Assembly: GCA_023375785.1 (NCBI GenBank)
Contig: SZWC01001177.1
Coordinates: forward strand, 81,735-107,854
DNA length: 26,120 bases
DNA from: Penium margaritaceum
Taxonomy: Eukaryota > Streptophyta > Zygnematophyceae > Desmidiales > Peniaceae
Direction: 5' to 3'
Shown: in pieces, positions 1 through 8,532 of the stretch
Position numbering within the stretch: the stretch's first letter is position 1
Layout: each line of letters opens with the position of its first letter
Notes under the pieces: generated by a model
The model's database searches: none
What the model saw: the letters and a program-made list of their open reading frames with translations, nothing else
Told to the model about the DNA's origin: nothing
Made by a program: the position numbers and the translations under genes

Positions 1-219
1 ATTACTCATGAATTGAGAAGTTTGGGGCAGAATGAACCCTGAGGAAGAGGAACTCGGTAGCTACACAAACCAGCATTAAAGCATGTGATGGTATATCGTA
101 CCGGCAACAACCATGATCATTTGCAAACATACATTCTTTTTACGTGCGTTATGTAATGCAATAATTATGAAATTGGATCATGCATAAATTTCATCATTGG
201 AATTTGCATAATGGCGTCC
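1..219. other. Unassigned AT-rich sequence
   Basis: I see no coding frame, RNA gene or clear repeat here. It lies just outside the first tract that can be matched to gypsy-2, so it may be LTR or flank of gypsy-1, but no terminus is visible. Confidence 0.3.
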
Positions 220-520
220 AATGCTCCATGGAGGGGTTTTCTTCTTTGTGTCACTCTAAGGACTATCTTCATCATTGACCCATGCAGCGTGCCTTCATCT
301 TCACAAGTCTCTGGATGCCCCTTCCCATTTTTTCCTTGCATCCTCATTCTAGGTCCCAAACAAGGAGGATGATACCTTGGACTCATGTACTTATAGGATT
401 TGTTTTGGTACAAAGCTCGAAAATCACACTAGACGAGCATGGGTTTTCTTCTTGGTAGGATGTCTCAAAGTTTTCATGTGCGATGTAAGTCCTGCAGTTT
501 TTGTGCTGACTTGAGTTTAT

Positions 521-617
521 TCCTCTCTCTCTCTCTCTCTCTCCCTCTCTCTCTCTCTCTCTCCCCCTCTCTATCTCTCTCTTTTCCCCCTCTCTGTGTG
601 TGTGTGTATGTGTGTGT

Positions 618-659
<42 letters not shown>
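521..659. repeat. Compound (CT)n/(GT)n microsatellite
   Basis: An interrupted CT tract of about 75 bp (521-594) runs directly into an almost pure GT tract of about 65 bp (595-659) with two TATG interruptions. Open frames across it are low-complexity artefacts. Such tracts are prone to slippage; homopurine-homopyrimidine and alternating purine-pyrimidine DNA can adopt H and Z forms. Confidence 0.95.
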
Positions 660-660
<1 letters not shown>

Positions 661-785
661 TTCCTTGCGCTCTCCCCTCCGCTCATCGTGCATGGCAAGG
701 AGGGGATGGAGAGGTCAAGGGCTCAAGGCCACTGGTCTCCATCCTTGAGGCCTCGCATGTACCTGCCCGGTTGATTTTCATCTGC

Positions 786-887
786 GGCCAGCCAGTCGTT
801 TCCCGCTGGCTAGTCTGTCATTTGAACGGCCAGCAACTTCCGAGCCAGCATCCTACTTGCTAGCCTGTAGCTAACAAATGACTGGCC
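786..887. repeat. Imperfect inverted repeat, about 100 bp
   Basis: The left end reads GGCCAGCCAGTCGTTT and the right end AAATGACTGGCC, which is an imperfect inverted match. Further inverted pieces lie inside (GGCTAG and CTAGCC types). It lies in the part of gypsy-1 that lacks a counterpart in gypsy-2. It could be a small MITE-like insertion or a chance palindrome; I see no convincing target-site duplication. Confidence 0.35.
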
Positions 888-1505
888 AAAGGGCAACCCT
901 CATCTTGGCTAGGGGTAGCTCTATGTAACCCCCTTGCTATTGGGAGGTGGGAGAGTGGAACCGGCCCTCCCGCTACATTCCTCCCCACTTTCATCAACTG
1001 TCTGGGCTTGTGAAAATCAAACACAAGTGCTAGATAGTGCGGTGTCATCATTGTGAAAGAAAAAAAAAATCAATCACCTTCTAGGAATGAAGACGTACAC
1101 GATACTTTGGTTGAAGCTGCGAGTGGCCCCTACCCGTTATGCGAGAGCATCTGCTGGACAACCATGTTGGACATCCCCAAAATCTTGTGGTCGCCGATCC
1201 GTGAATGCCACCAAGCTATTATGTTGTCCACTATTTTCTATGCGTTAGTTGTGTTCCCTGAAATGCACCGATGTGTGCGAGTTGCTTGCTTGCTCAAGTA
1301 CTCATTAACCAACCTAGTCATCAAGTTTGACTCAGGCTCCTATGAGTTATGTTTAGACCCACAATTGGCCCAATGAATGAGGTATTCTTAATCAACATGT
1401 AACAATAGTGTACGCTCTTGGTGTTAGAGTAGGCAAAGGATCTCGTATTGGCCGTTGTAAGAAGGAATTGCCGGTGATGGCAGAATGACTCCTTCTACCA
1501 TGCAT

Positions 1506-2640
1506 GGAGCCAGGAGGCTCACATGAAAAACGTTATGTATCTTCACACTCTGTAAATGCAGCAATCAAAATGTCACGGGCCTCATACGTGAAATAATAGG
1601 AAATGGTATATTACACTTTGGTAGAAGGTTTTGCACAATTGGCGACTTCAATTGAAGGTTCTCAGTATTATGTGATATCTTGTTGTTGATGTCAAACAAG
1701 ACCCAATACTAGATTTTATTGTCATGTGCTTTTTGTTGTAGTTGAGCTGCTTGAAGGTGATCCTTCACGTCTTTTAACAAGGAGTCCATCATTTTGACAA
1801 AGGCTTGAGCAAAAGGAACTCGTCTCACCCTCTCCTATCCTTCACCAATAAAGAGGGAACTTGTGGATGGTGACAATTGCTAAACAAAAATGGTGTGAGT
1901 TACCTGAATGCGTTCACCAAGTTGNATACTAGATTTTATTGTCATGTGCTTTTTGTTGTAGTTGAGCTGCTTGAAGGTGATCCTTCACGTCTTTTAACAA
2001 GGAGTCCATCATTTTGACAAAGGCTTGAGCAAAAGGAACTCGTCTCACCCTCTCCTATCCTTCACCAATAAAGAGGGAACTTGTGGATGGTGACAATTGC
2101 TAAACAAAAATGGTGTGAGTTACCTGAATGCGTTCACCAAGTTGTTCACTATAAACTCTGTAGATGCTAGGAATGCTTTGCCATCTTTCATGCAAGGGTG
2201 AATTTACATGCGGAACATCTACTTCAAAGTACATTTTATGCAATATGTTTGGCCTTCGGCTTGATGGTGAAGTACCATCAATGTTTGAGACTCACTAGTG
2301 AAGTACTCGTGCATTCTTTTATGAAGTAACTACCAAGTTTTTTTTTATCTCGATCAGATATGATGTGATACGACAAGCCATGGTATTTCACAACACCCTT
2401 GAAGAAGAGAGAGTGGCATCCTCTGTGTTCACAATAGTGGTTGTGGGAGTAAAACATGCCATTCTTCGTTAGAAGATCCAAAGCCACTAGAATTGCATCG
2501 TGGCCATGGGCCATCCTTGGAAGATGAATAATAAAATGAATTATAACAAAATCTTGTTTGATGATTCCAACAGATGTATCTTTATTATGTTTACTCCAAA
2601 GACAGGGGTTGCATGTCATGCAATATTATAAACATGACAC
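1506..2640 (-). pseudogene. gypsy-1 integrase remnant (HHCC, core, C-terminal part)
   Basis: Decayed Ty3/gypsy integrase, the enzyme that joins retrotransposon cDNA to host DNA. At 2608-2619 the minus strand encodes MTCNPC, the CxxC half of the HHCC zinc-binding domain. The longest open piece (2278-2619) continues with GHDAILVALDLLTK, matching the family pattern GHDAIxVVVDRLTK around the first catalytic Asp, and VVKYHGLSYHIISDRD, matching the region of the second Asp. The C-terminal IHDVFHVSxLxPY motif is seen as KIHNVFHVSLLAP near 1506-1548. Stops and frameshifts break the frame. The stretch between core and C-terminus is inflated by the duplication around the N at 1925. The gypsy assignment is firm; no activity is expected. 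Confidence 0.8.
1706..2144. repeat. Exact 219-bp direct duplication flanking a single N
   Basis: Bases 1706-1924 and 1926-2144 are identical over 219 bp as read by eye, and the only base between them is the N at 1925. gypsy-2 has this stretch once. The pattern fits two contig ends that overlap but were joined through a gap character, so the copy number is probably an assembly artefact. Confidence 0.9.
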
Positions 2641-3489
2641 TTCATCTTGAACACCAATTGTGGTCCAAGCATACATGTCTTATCTTCTGTGGTCCCAAAT
2701 GACCTGCGAGCTGTGGTGCTTGGACTTGGGGTAAAATCTTTGCTCGAATGTGTTTTAAGTCTAGCACAATCACTTGCTCTCAGTTTCATTTAATCCCTGC
2801 AAATTCTACCGATCCGTACTTGTCCAGGTTTTGAGAGTCTTGAAACCAAGAATCTGCAAAGCATGCAATCCAAGCATTGCTGAAAAAAATGTTACGGTGG
2901 ATAATCTGTCAATGTGGTTAGCATGGAAGTGCGGAGGGAGGAGGGAGGAGGGGATTTTTGTTGTTTTCATCGAAGGTACCGCAATGACGACTAAATACCC
3001 AGTGATCTGAGCGATCATTTTATTCTCCATTGGCTGTCAACTTAGTTGATTGGCCACGTTAATGCTGCCTGGCCGATACTCCCGTGGTGAAGAAAAATTG
3101 TTTGAGGTCTTTACTTAAGTGCACTTGTCATATTGAAGGGTTCAATCATCTTAAAAAAGACACCAAGTTGTGGCCAGTCATGACTTTCATGTACCTCTCA
3201 GTGCCTTTGAGGCAACAGCGCCACATCTTGAAAATGTGTAACACATTGAGGAGCTATTGATCAACATGTGTGAATTGCTTCTGAGCAAGGATGAACTTGC
3301 AACTCTCATAGATGAGTGAATCATCATTCAACATGAGAAATCCTTTAATCCCTACTATGCACATATTACATTGAACCTCTCATGGTTACGATAGATCCAA
3401 AGAAGCTAGAACAGGCACTGTGGATAGAAATTCTTTGAATGTTAGAAAAACACTTGTATAGTCAGTTGTCCATTCTCAGTGCTCTTTTG

Positions 3490-4190
3490 TTTTGAGCCTT
3501 GATAGCGGTACAACCAAGATAAAACACCCTTATGTAAACCGTTTGAAGTAGCTTGTAAGGCCAAGGAACATCCTAATTTTCTCAAAGTTCTTTAGGCGCA
3601 TCCAGTCCACTAAGACTTCAAGTTTCTCTTGATCCAATGTATTGAAGCTCATCTTGCACTGATTTACACATGCTTACTCTTGCACCATACTTTTGCTGAA
3701 AAAATCGAAAGGAATTAATGTAACTATTTGTTGTACTCATCCATTGATTGAGAAGAATCCCAGAAGTTATCAGAGTGATGAGAAAAGCTAACTTAGTTTT
3801 TTCGGCAAATGTTTGTTTTTTTAGCCCAAGGCACAAAATCCGAAACGGAAGATATCTCACGTGTGTCTGAAATGATGTTTTGGGAGTTTCATCTTTTAAG
3901 GCGCGGGTTTGATGCTACCCTTGCGCTGAATTTAAGGAGGAGGATGATTTTGCATCTTGGCACTGATCAAACATGTCCTCAATTTCTTGTAAAGGATGTT
4001 GTTGGCAGTTTGTTCAACACCTAATGGTCTAGGAACATGTGTAAACTACCATCCTTTTGTTCACAAAAAGGATCGGCGTAAGATGTGATGACCTACTTGG
4101 AACGATCCACAATGCTTGTAAGGTACTCTTTGGTTTGGAATTTGACCACTCGCCTTTCAAGTGGACTAAGGTGATACATGGGTCCATGCA
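3490..4190 (-). pseudogene. gypsy-1 reverse transcriptase remnant
   Basis: Decayed Ty3/gypsy reverse transcriptase, read right to left in several frames. Near 4150-4180 PMYHLSPLER corresponds to the YRLSPxE region before the fingers. Around 4050-4085 TPILFVNK corresponds to the SPVLFVxKKDGS motif. At about 3800-3880 ETPKTSFQTHVRYLPF corresponds to the EDIPKTAFRTxxGHYEF block. At about 3660-3700 QQKYGARVSMCKSVQDELQY corresponds to the LYxxxxKCxFxxxExxFLG region. At about 3533-3575 FLGLTSYFKRF is the FLGLxxYYRRF block at the start of the connection domain. The catalytic YLDD cannot be recognised. Frameshifts separate nearly every block. RNase H should occupy about 3060-3480, but I see only weak traces there. 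Confidence 0.75.
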
Positions 4191-4365
4191 AAGAAGTTGG
4201 CTTCGGACATAATGGAATCGTGTGGCCCGTATCCCGTTTTGGTGGACGCCCAACATGTAGTTCCTTGAATACATCCAAAGACTCTGCTTACAGAGGTTTG
4301 ATCTCTTGTGGTGTTTCTTTAAGTTTGTTGAATATGTCCCTTGAACTATCATCACAAACAAGATA

Positions 4366-4370
4366 GCATG
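4366..4370. repeat. Target-site duplication GCATG, left of copia-1
   Basis: GCATG directly precedes the TGTTG start of the 5' LTR and recurs at 10847-10851 directly after the 3' LTR. Five bases is the usual duplication length for Ty1/copia integrases. Confidence 0.9.
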
Positions 4371-4428
4371 TGTTGTTATTTGAATGCCCCTTGGCCACTA
4401 GTCTCCAGAATTGGCAAGTAGTGGACGG

Positions 4429-4522
4429 ACCAGGCATGCACTGCTCATGAGGAGCAAGTCCCCTGGGTCCGGTCCAACAGACCAGGCATGCACTGTCCTT
4501 GTTCAAGGATAAGTACCCTGGG
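4429..4522 (+). promoter_or_regulatory. Tandem hairpin modules in copia-1 U3
   Basis: Two diverged copies (4429-4480 and 4481-4522) start ACCAGGCATGCACTG and carry a short inverted repeat: GCTCATGAGGAGC in the first and TCCTTGTTCAAGGA in the second. Position upstream in U3 and tandem arrangement suggest an enhancer-like role, which is inference. The same unit, GCATGCACTGCTC plus GGAGCAAGTCCCC, recurs in the otherwise different LTR B. Confidence 0.55.
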
Positions 4523-4711
4523 TTTTTCTGATGATGGCTATTCAGATTGTCAATCTGACCGTACCGATGGAAAGAGCAGGTGTCAAACTGTCAGCTGTCC
4601 AAGTTTCGGGCTGATCCAACGGTCGGATTGGAAGATGCAAGACGTGCCTTGGATCAGGGGATGTCTTCCCTGATTGAGGGGATGACCTCCTTAACTTAAG
4701 GAGTGACATCG

Positions 4712-4761
4712 GCCGAGGCGCGCACGCTTCGGGCTAGCCGAGGGGCGCGCGCTTCGGCTGC
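4712..4761 (+). repeat. GC-rich 25-bp tandem pair in copia-1 LTR
   Basis: Two adjacent 25-bp units, each starting GCCGAGG and containing CGCTTCGG, at 4712-4736 and 4737-4761. They lie just before the TATA-like CTATTTATG, so they may be promoter-proximal elements. The 3' LTR carries the same pair with several C/T and G/A differences. Confidence 0.7.
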
Positions 4762-5136
4762 CAAAGGCACTCCTTAGCTATTTATGCCTTGTACTTGCCA
4801 TTGTCTCAACTACTCCTTCACTTGATGTCTCTTGTTTGAGCTGTGCGCTTGAGACTGAGCTTGATATGAACTGCTAAGGTGGTTGTAATATTGCTCGTGT
4901 GAGAGTGCAGACCTGATTTCTTGGGCTCTCACACCAAGGAAGAAGAAGGCTTACAGGGCGGGAGCCCCTAAGACCTTGAGCGAAAGCACCTGGGTAGCTA
5001 GGTCTCACTAGAGGCATAGTTAATTCCTTGGGGGTGATCGTGATCCTTGGGTGAAATTCCCTTGGACGGTCGGCAGTTGCCATTGTGTCGGCGCTGGTTT
5101 CTAGACCGGAGGCCACGTGACTCAGGAATAAAAAAA

Positions 5137-5151
5137 GGGTTATGGGCCCAC
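5137..5151 (+). other. Primer-binding site complementary to the anticodon arm of initiator tRNA-Met
   Basis: GGGTTATGGGCCCAC follows the LTR after three A residues. It is the exact reverse complement of GTGGGCCCATAACCC, which from memory is nucleotides 27-41 (anticodon stem and loop with CAT) of plant initiator tRNA-Met. No match to a tRNA 3' end starting TGG is found at the LTR edge. This is the half-tRNA priming arrangement known for Drosophila copia and yeast Ty5. The tRNA recall should be checked. Confidence 0.8.
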
Positions 5152-5374
5152 TCCTAGTGTGAGACTTAGTTGCAAAAAGCATACAGGTTGCTCAGTAGCT
5201 TAGCAAACGTGAGGAGCGCAGACGCTCTATCACACCTACAAGTGCTCCTCTTTGGCCTTCCATCCAAGATCTCTCATCAGCCTGACATCGGCTCCATCAG
5301 CCTGACATTGGCATCAACAGCAGGTGTAGCAGAGCGGCCTCAACGGAAGCAGATCCGCCTCAACCGCAAGTACC
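5152..5374 (+). other. copia-1 untranslated leader
   Basis: Sequence between primer site and gag start. It contains a short tandem duplication of CATCAGCCTGACAT around 5276-5310 and no convincing open frame. RNA packaging signals would be expected here in this element class, but none can be read directly. Confidence 0.6.
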
Positions 5375-6499
5375 ATGGCTCCACCTACCGTCGAGGAGAA
5401 AGGCAAGAGCGCCATCGAGGAAGGATCGTGGACCAGCACACCTGTGGCCATCACTGGAGCTGTGACGTCCAGAATAGAGGCAGGAAGTGGCATTCATGCT
5501 CCAATTCCTAAATTTGATGGGACAGAGTTCTCGCTCCGGAAGTGGCAGTTTGATATCATAGTCGATGACCCTGATCTCCTCCCCTACTTCACAGGGGAGA
5601 CTGCCCAACCACTTTCATCCCAACTAGAGGAGCTCGCAGTGTGGAAGCGGGCCAACAAGAAATGCATGGCCATTTTGGTCTCAGCACTGCAGCAACATCT
5701 GCTCTCTCATATCTCCGGCCTCACAAACGCAGTTGAGGCATACAAGAAACCATGCAAGGTCTACCAGAGTGACTCCCTCGCCAACCGTTTGTTCATCCTT
5801 CAAAAGTTGCTGAGGATGCAGCTCACTGAAGGCCAGGACGTCCTACAATTCTTGCAGCAATTTGAGACTCTCCTTCAGCAAGCCAGCAACATGGGCTGGA
5901 GCCTTGAAGCCGACACGCAGGGGATGATTCTCCTCATGGCTCTTCCACCAAGCTGGGGCCCCATGATTACTGTGATTGGTGGCTGGCCAGAGGACCACGT
6001 GAAGTACTCCAACATCTCAGGGTACATCCTCAATGAGGCTATGCGGCGTAGCTATAGCGAGGCCAACATCGCAGCCTATGCTAAGGGCGTAGCAAGCAGT
6101 AGCGGCACTAGCAACTCAGGGCAGCAGCAGGGGGCAGGCGGCAAGGGGAAGGGCAAGCGACGGCCGAGCAAATGCCACAACTGTGGCAAGGCAGGGCACT
6201 GGGCATGCGAGTGCCGTGCTCCAAAGAAGGAAGGGGTCAAGGGAGAGAGAGAGAAGGGTGACAAGGAAGGCAAGGGTGGAAAGCAGCCCACCGCCCTGAT
6301 GGCACAAGGCACGACTGGTGCTGCAACGCATACCTTAAGCCAAGGGCCTTTTCACTTGACTCTGGCACAAATCACCATTCCACCAACGACAAACGGGGGT
6401 TCACCTCCATGGGCCCCCGCCACCTCAACTTCCGTTGTGCTAACGGGAGGGTGGAACCAGCTGAAGGGGTGGGTGACAAGCTGGTCACCATCCAGGTGA
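5375..6499 (+). CDS. gag: copia-1 Gag (capsid and nucleocapsid), 3' end frameshifted
   Basis: Structural protein that forms the virus-like particle and binds element RNA. The start ATG lies in ACCATGGC, a good initiation context, and is the first sensible start after the leader. Residues 46-58 (KFDGTEFSLRKWQ) match the N-terminal motif of plant copia Gag, and about 85-220 is the helical capsid-like part (Gag-polypeptide of LTR copia-type, UBN2). A Gly/Lys-rich basic stretch (253-266) leads into the zinc knuckle CHNCGKAGHWACEC at 267-280 (CX2CX4HX4C). After about residue 325 the frame leaves the family pattern: the protease continues in the frame one base back, so the last 50 or so residues are out-of-frame translation. 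The main body of Gag is intact, so this is the best preserved gene in the window. Confidence 0.88.
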   Translation: MAPPTVEEKGKSAIEEGSWTSTPVAITGAVTSRIEAGSGIHAPIPKFDGTEFSLRKWQFDIIVDDPDLLPYFTGETAQPLSSQLEELAVWKRANKKCMAILVSALQQHLLSHISGLTNAVEAYKKPCKVYQSDSLANRLFILQKLLRMQLTEGQDVLQFLQQFETLLQQASNMGWSLEADTQGMILLMALPPSWGPMITVIGGWPEDHVKYSNISGYILNEAMRRSYSEANIAAYAKGVASSSGTSNSGQQQGAGGKGKGKRRPSKCHNCGKAGHWACECRAPKKEGVKGEREKGDKEGKGGKQPTALMAQGTTGAATHTLSQGPFHLTLAQITIPPTTNGGSPPWAPATSTSVVLTGGWNQLKGWVTSWSPSR

Positions 6500-6660
6500 A
6501 TGGCCAAGAGAAGGAGCTCAAGCTCACCGAGGCAGTCTATCTGCCCAACTTCGCTGCCTACCTACTCTCTGTCGGCAAGATTACTGATCGAGACATGACG
6601 GTCGTCTTCGACAAGAACAGGGCAGTTATCCTTCCCACGTTTGCAGTGAAAATACAGTAA
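6349..6660 (+). pseudogene. pol: copia-1 protease segment of pol
   Basis: Aspartic protease that cleaves the Gag-Pol polyprotein. The active site FSLDSG is at 6349-6366, with catalytic Asp codon at 6358-6360, followed by TNHHSTNDKRGF, typical of copia proteases. LPNFAAYLLSVGKIT (about 6541-6585) is the conserved C-terminal LP-N-LLSVG motif. It lies in frame 1, whereas gag lies in frame 2, so a net shift of one base back near the TTTT at 6349-6352 is needed. The run is not a canonical slippery heptamer, so a single-base indel is likelier than programmed frameshifting. A TAA at 6658-6660 ends the segment where the family reads through; CAA to TAA would explain it. Confidence 0.82.
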
Positions 6661-7110
6661 GCTGCAAAGAGTGTGGTGGCGGATGTTCCACGCGTGGACG
6701 GCCTCTACATCCTCCAAACCAAGGTGGAGGGTGCTGCCGAAGCTGGGGCAGCCATGACTGCCGGGGGCAGTCAGGTGGTAGAGGCAGAAAGCAACCGCCC
6801 GTCAACAGCAGCAGATATAACAAAATCAGTGGAAGCTGCAGCACCCACCCAAACCGAAGCAGTCGCTGGGACTGCCACGACATCGGAAGCGAATTGTGGC
6901 CAAGACCTTTGGCACAGGCGCTTGGCCCACGCCGCCCACTCCACGTTGGAGACAATGGGCAAGCACGAGCTGGTACGAGGCCTGGCCTTGGGGAAGGGAG
7001 AGGGTGCGGGGAAGGTGAAGAACATATGTGAGGCCTGCTACATGGGCAAGACTAAGAGGAAAGGGCGCAAGGGGAATAAGCACGGAAATTTGGCGAATGA
7101 ACCTCTCTAG
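6661..7110 (+). pseudogene. pol: copia-1 linker and GAG-pre-integrase (HHCC) segment of pol
   Basis: In frame with the protease segment. After an Ala/Thr-rich linker (about 6720-6890) the segment encodes LWHRRLAHAAHSTLETMG (about 6907-6960), the two-His part of the integrase zinc-binding domain, and ICEACYMGKTKRKG (about 7024-7065), the CxxC half. This domain promotes integrase multimerisation and DNA contact in the family. It ends at TAG 7108-7110, directly before LVHTDMCG, where copia elements normally have a Gln or Glu codon; CAG to TAG fits. Confidence 0.82.
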
Positions 7111-8532
7111 TTAGTCCACACCGACATGTGCGGGCCGATGCGGATAGCCTCAGTCGGATGCTGCAGGTATTTCCTCACCTTCACAGATGACAAAACGAGG
7201 AAGATCTGGACGTACTTCATGAAGCAGAAGAGTGAGGTAAAGGAGCATCTGCAGTACCTTATCGCAATGGTTGAGCGGCAGACCGGCAAGAAGGTCAAGG
7301 CCCTTCGTTGTGATAACAGTGGGGAATACAAGGCCTGTAAGGGCTGGCCGGCGGAGCAGGGGATACAGCAAGAAAGTACAGGACCTGAGTCGCCCGAGAG
7401 CAACGATGTCGCTGAACGGCTCAACCAAACCATCCTCGGGATGGTAAGAACAATGTTGTATGAAGTAAAGCTGCCAGGACGGTTATGGGCCGAGGCTACC
7501 AGGACAGCGGCCTACATCATCAACCTCACACCTGCATCAGCCCTTCGAGGAAAGGGGAAAAAGAAGCTGCCGCCGATGACCCCACAAGAGGCATGGTCGG
7601 GCAAGAAACCAGATGTCTCACATCTGCAAGTGTTTGGCTGCCAGGCATATGCCAAGAAGCTGACGAGGGAGGGTGCCAGTAAGCTGGATCCGCAGGCTAA
7701 GAAATGTCTTCTCTTGGGGTATGACAGAGCCCGACGCCCTTACAGGCTCTGGGACCTACAAGGCAACAAAATGATTCGTAGTAAAGACGTGGATTTCAAC
7801 GAGGCTGTCGTAGGAGTAGAGCAGCAGTTCAAGGATGAGCCACTGCCCAAACCGAGTGAATGGCTGGTTTTACTGGAGACAGGCGATGAGGCACCACTGG
7901 GGTGGAGCAGCAACAAGGCAACAGAGGCAAGAGGAGTGTTAGCTTCAGGGAGAGCCGCAACAGAGGACTCTGATGTTGATTCAGATTCCTCCTCCTCTGA
8001 TGATGAGGACTCTTCCACTGAGGGAGAGTCTGTGGTAAGAGAACCAGAGCAGCAAGAGCAGCAGCAGCAGGAGCAGCAGCATCAGCCGTTGCAGCATCAG
8101 GTAGTAAGACGCAGCTCGCGCTTATCTATCCCACCACGACAGTATGATGCTACAACTGGTGAGTGGACTGGTCTGAGTTCCGCCTTCGTGGCCCAGGGAG
8201 AGCCGTCCACAGTGGCAGAAGCCCTTGCTCTACCGGATGGGGCCAAGTGGAAGGCCGCCATCGAAAGCGAGTTGGCCTCGCACAAGGAGAACATGACATG
8301 GAAGCTGGTGGACCGGCCCGCTGGCGCTCACGTTGTAGGTTGCAAGTGGGTCATGGTCAAGAAGCTGAAGCAGGATGGGACCATCGACCGCCACAAGGCT
8401 CGGCTGGTGGCCAAGGGTTTTGCGCAGCGGCCGGGGAGCGAGTACGATGAGCCGTACGCGCCCGTCGTCACCTTTGCAACGATCCGGTCTCTCCTCGCAA
8501 CAGCACCAGCCAAGAACTTAGAGGTTCACTAG
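7111..8532 (+). pseudogene. pol: copia-1 integrase core, C-terminal domain and start of reverse transcriptase
   Basis: Integrase inserts the cDNA. Catalytic residues can be read: HTD with Asp at 7123-7125, RCDNSGEY with Asp at 7312-7314, and VAER with Glu at 7414-7416. Only 33 residues separate the second Asp from the Glu, against 35 in typical copia integrases. The usual QNGVAER reads SNDVAER. The GKKPDVSHLQVFGCQAY block (about 7597-7647) and KLDPQAKKCLLLGYD (about 7681-7725) are the conserved core-to-C-terminal blocks. An acidic Ser/Asp run (about 7969-8025) and a Gln-rich run (about 8044-8100) precede RRSSR (about 8107-8121). Reverse transcriptase starts at WKAAIESELASH (about 8248) and KWVMVKKLKQDGTIDRHKAR. 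The segment ends at TAG 8530-8532, within EVHxMDVQT, where CAG is expected. Confidence 0.87.

Larger units (their letters stand above)
220..4370 (-). mobile_element. Ty3/gypsy element copy 1 (gypsy-1), decayed, 3' part
   Basis: Remnant of a Ty3/gypsy LTR retrotransposon read on the minus strand. Reverse transcriptase traces lie at about 3490-4190, integrase HHCC and core at 2278-2640 and the integrase C-terminus near 1506-1548, which is the normal gypsy order. Several tracts recur in diverged form, in the same order and orientation, in gypsy-2: 220-300 with 12735-12785, 930-1010 with 12887-12960, 1040-1370 with 13010-13370, and 1740-1800 with 14690-14750. The stretch at about 300-930, including the microsatellite, has no counterpart there. 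All frames are broken. The element is cut at 4370 by copia-1, and its 5' part should resume after 10851. I could not place LTR termini; the left limit is only where homology becomes visible. Confidence 0.75.
4371..5133 (+). repeat. copia-1 5' LTR (763 bp)
   Basis: Begins TGTTGTTATTTG and ends at AATAAAA, where the 3' LTR has AATAACA; the last CA has probably mutated to AA. It aligns with 9814-10846 throughout once the duplicated block in that copy is discounted. It holds two tandem hairpin modules (4429-4522), a palindrome at 4687-4703, a GC-rich 25-bp tandem pair (4712-4761), and a weak TATA-like CTATTTATG near 4778. Many differences between the LTRs are C/T or G/A. Confidence 0.93.

Noticed and set aside
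474..863. Open frames on both strands across the CT/GT tract
   Set aside because: They encode only dipeptide repeats (SL, CV, TH, RE) made by the microsatellite; no protein-like sequence outside it.
5034..5052. A B-box-like GGGTGAAATTCCC in the copia-1 LTR
   Set aside because: It deviates from the consensus and has no convincing A-box at the right distance; it is better seen as a small palindrome.
6076..6331. Minus-strand frames opposite gag, and similar frames opposite pol of each copia element
   Set aside because: They are antisense shadows of well identified gag and pol genes with no motif of their own.
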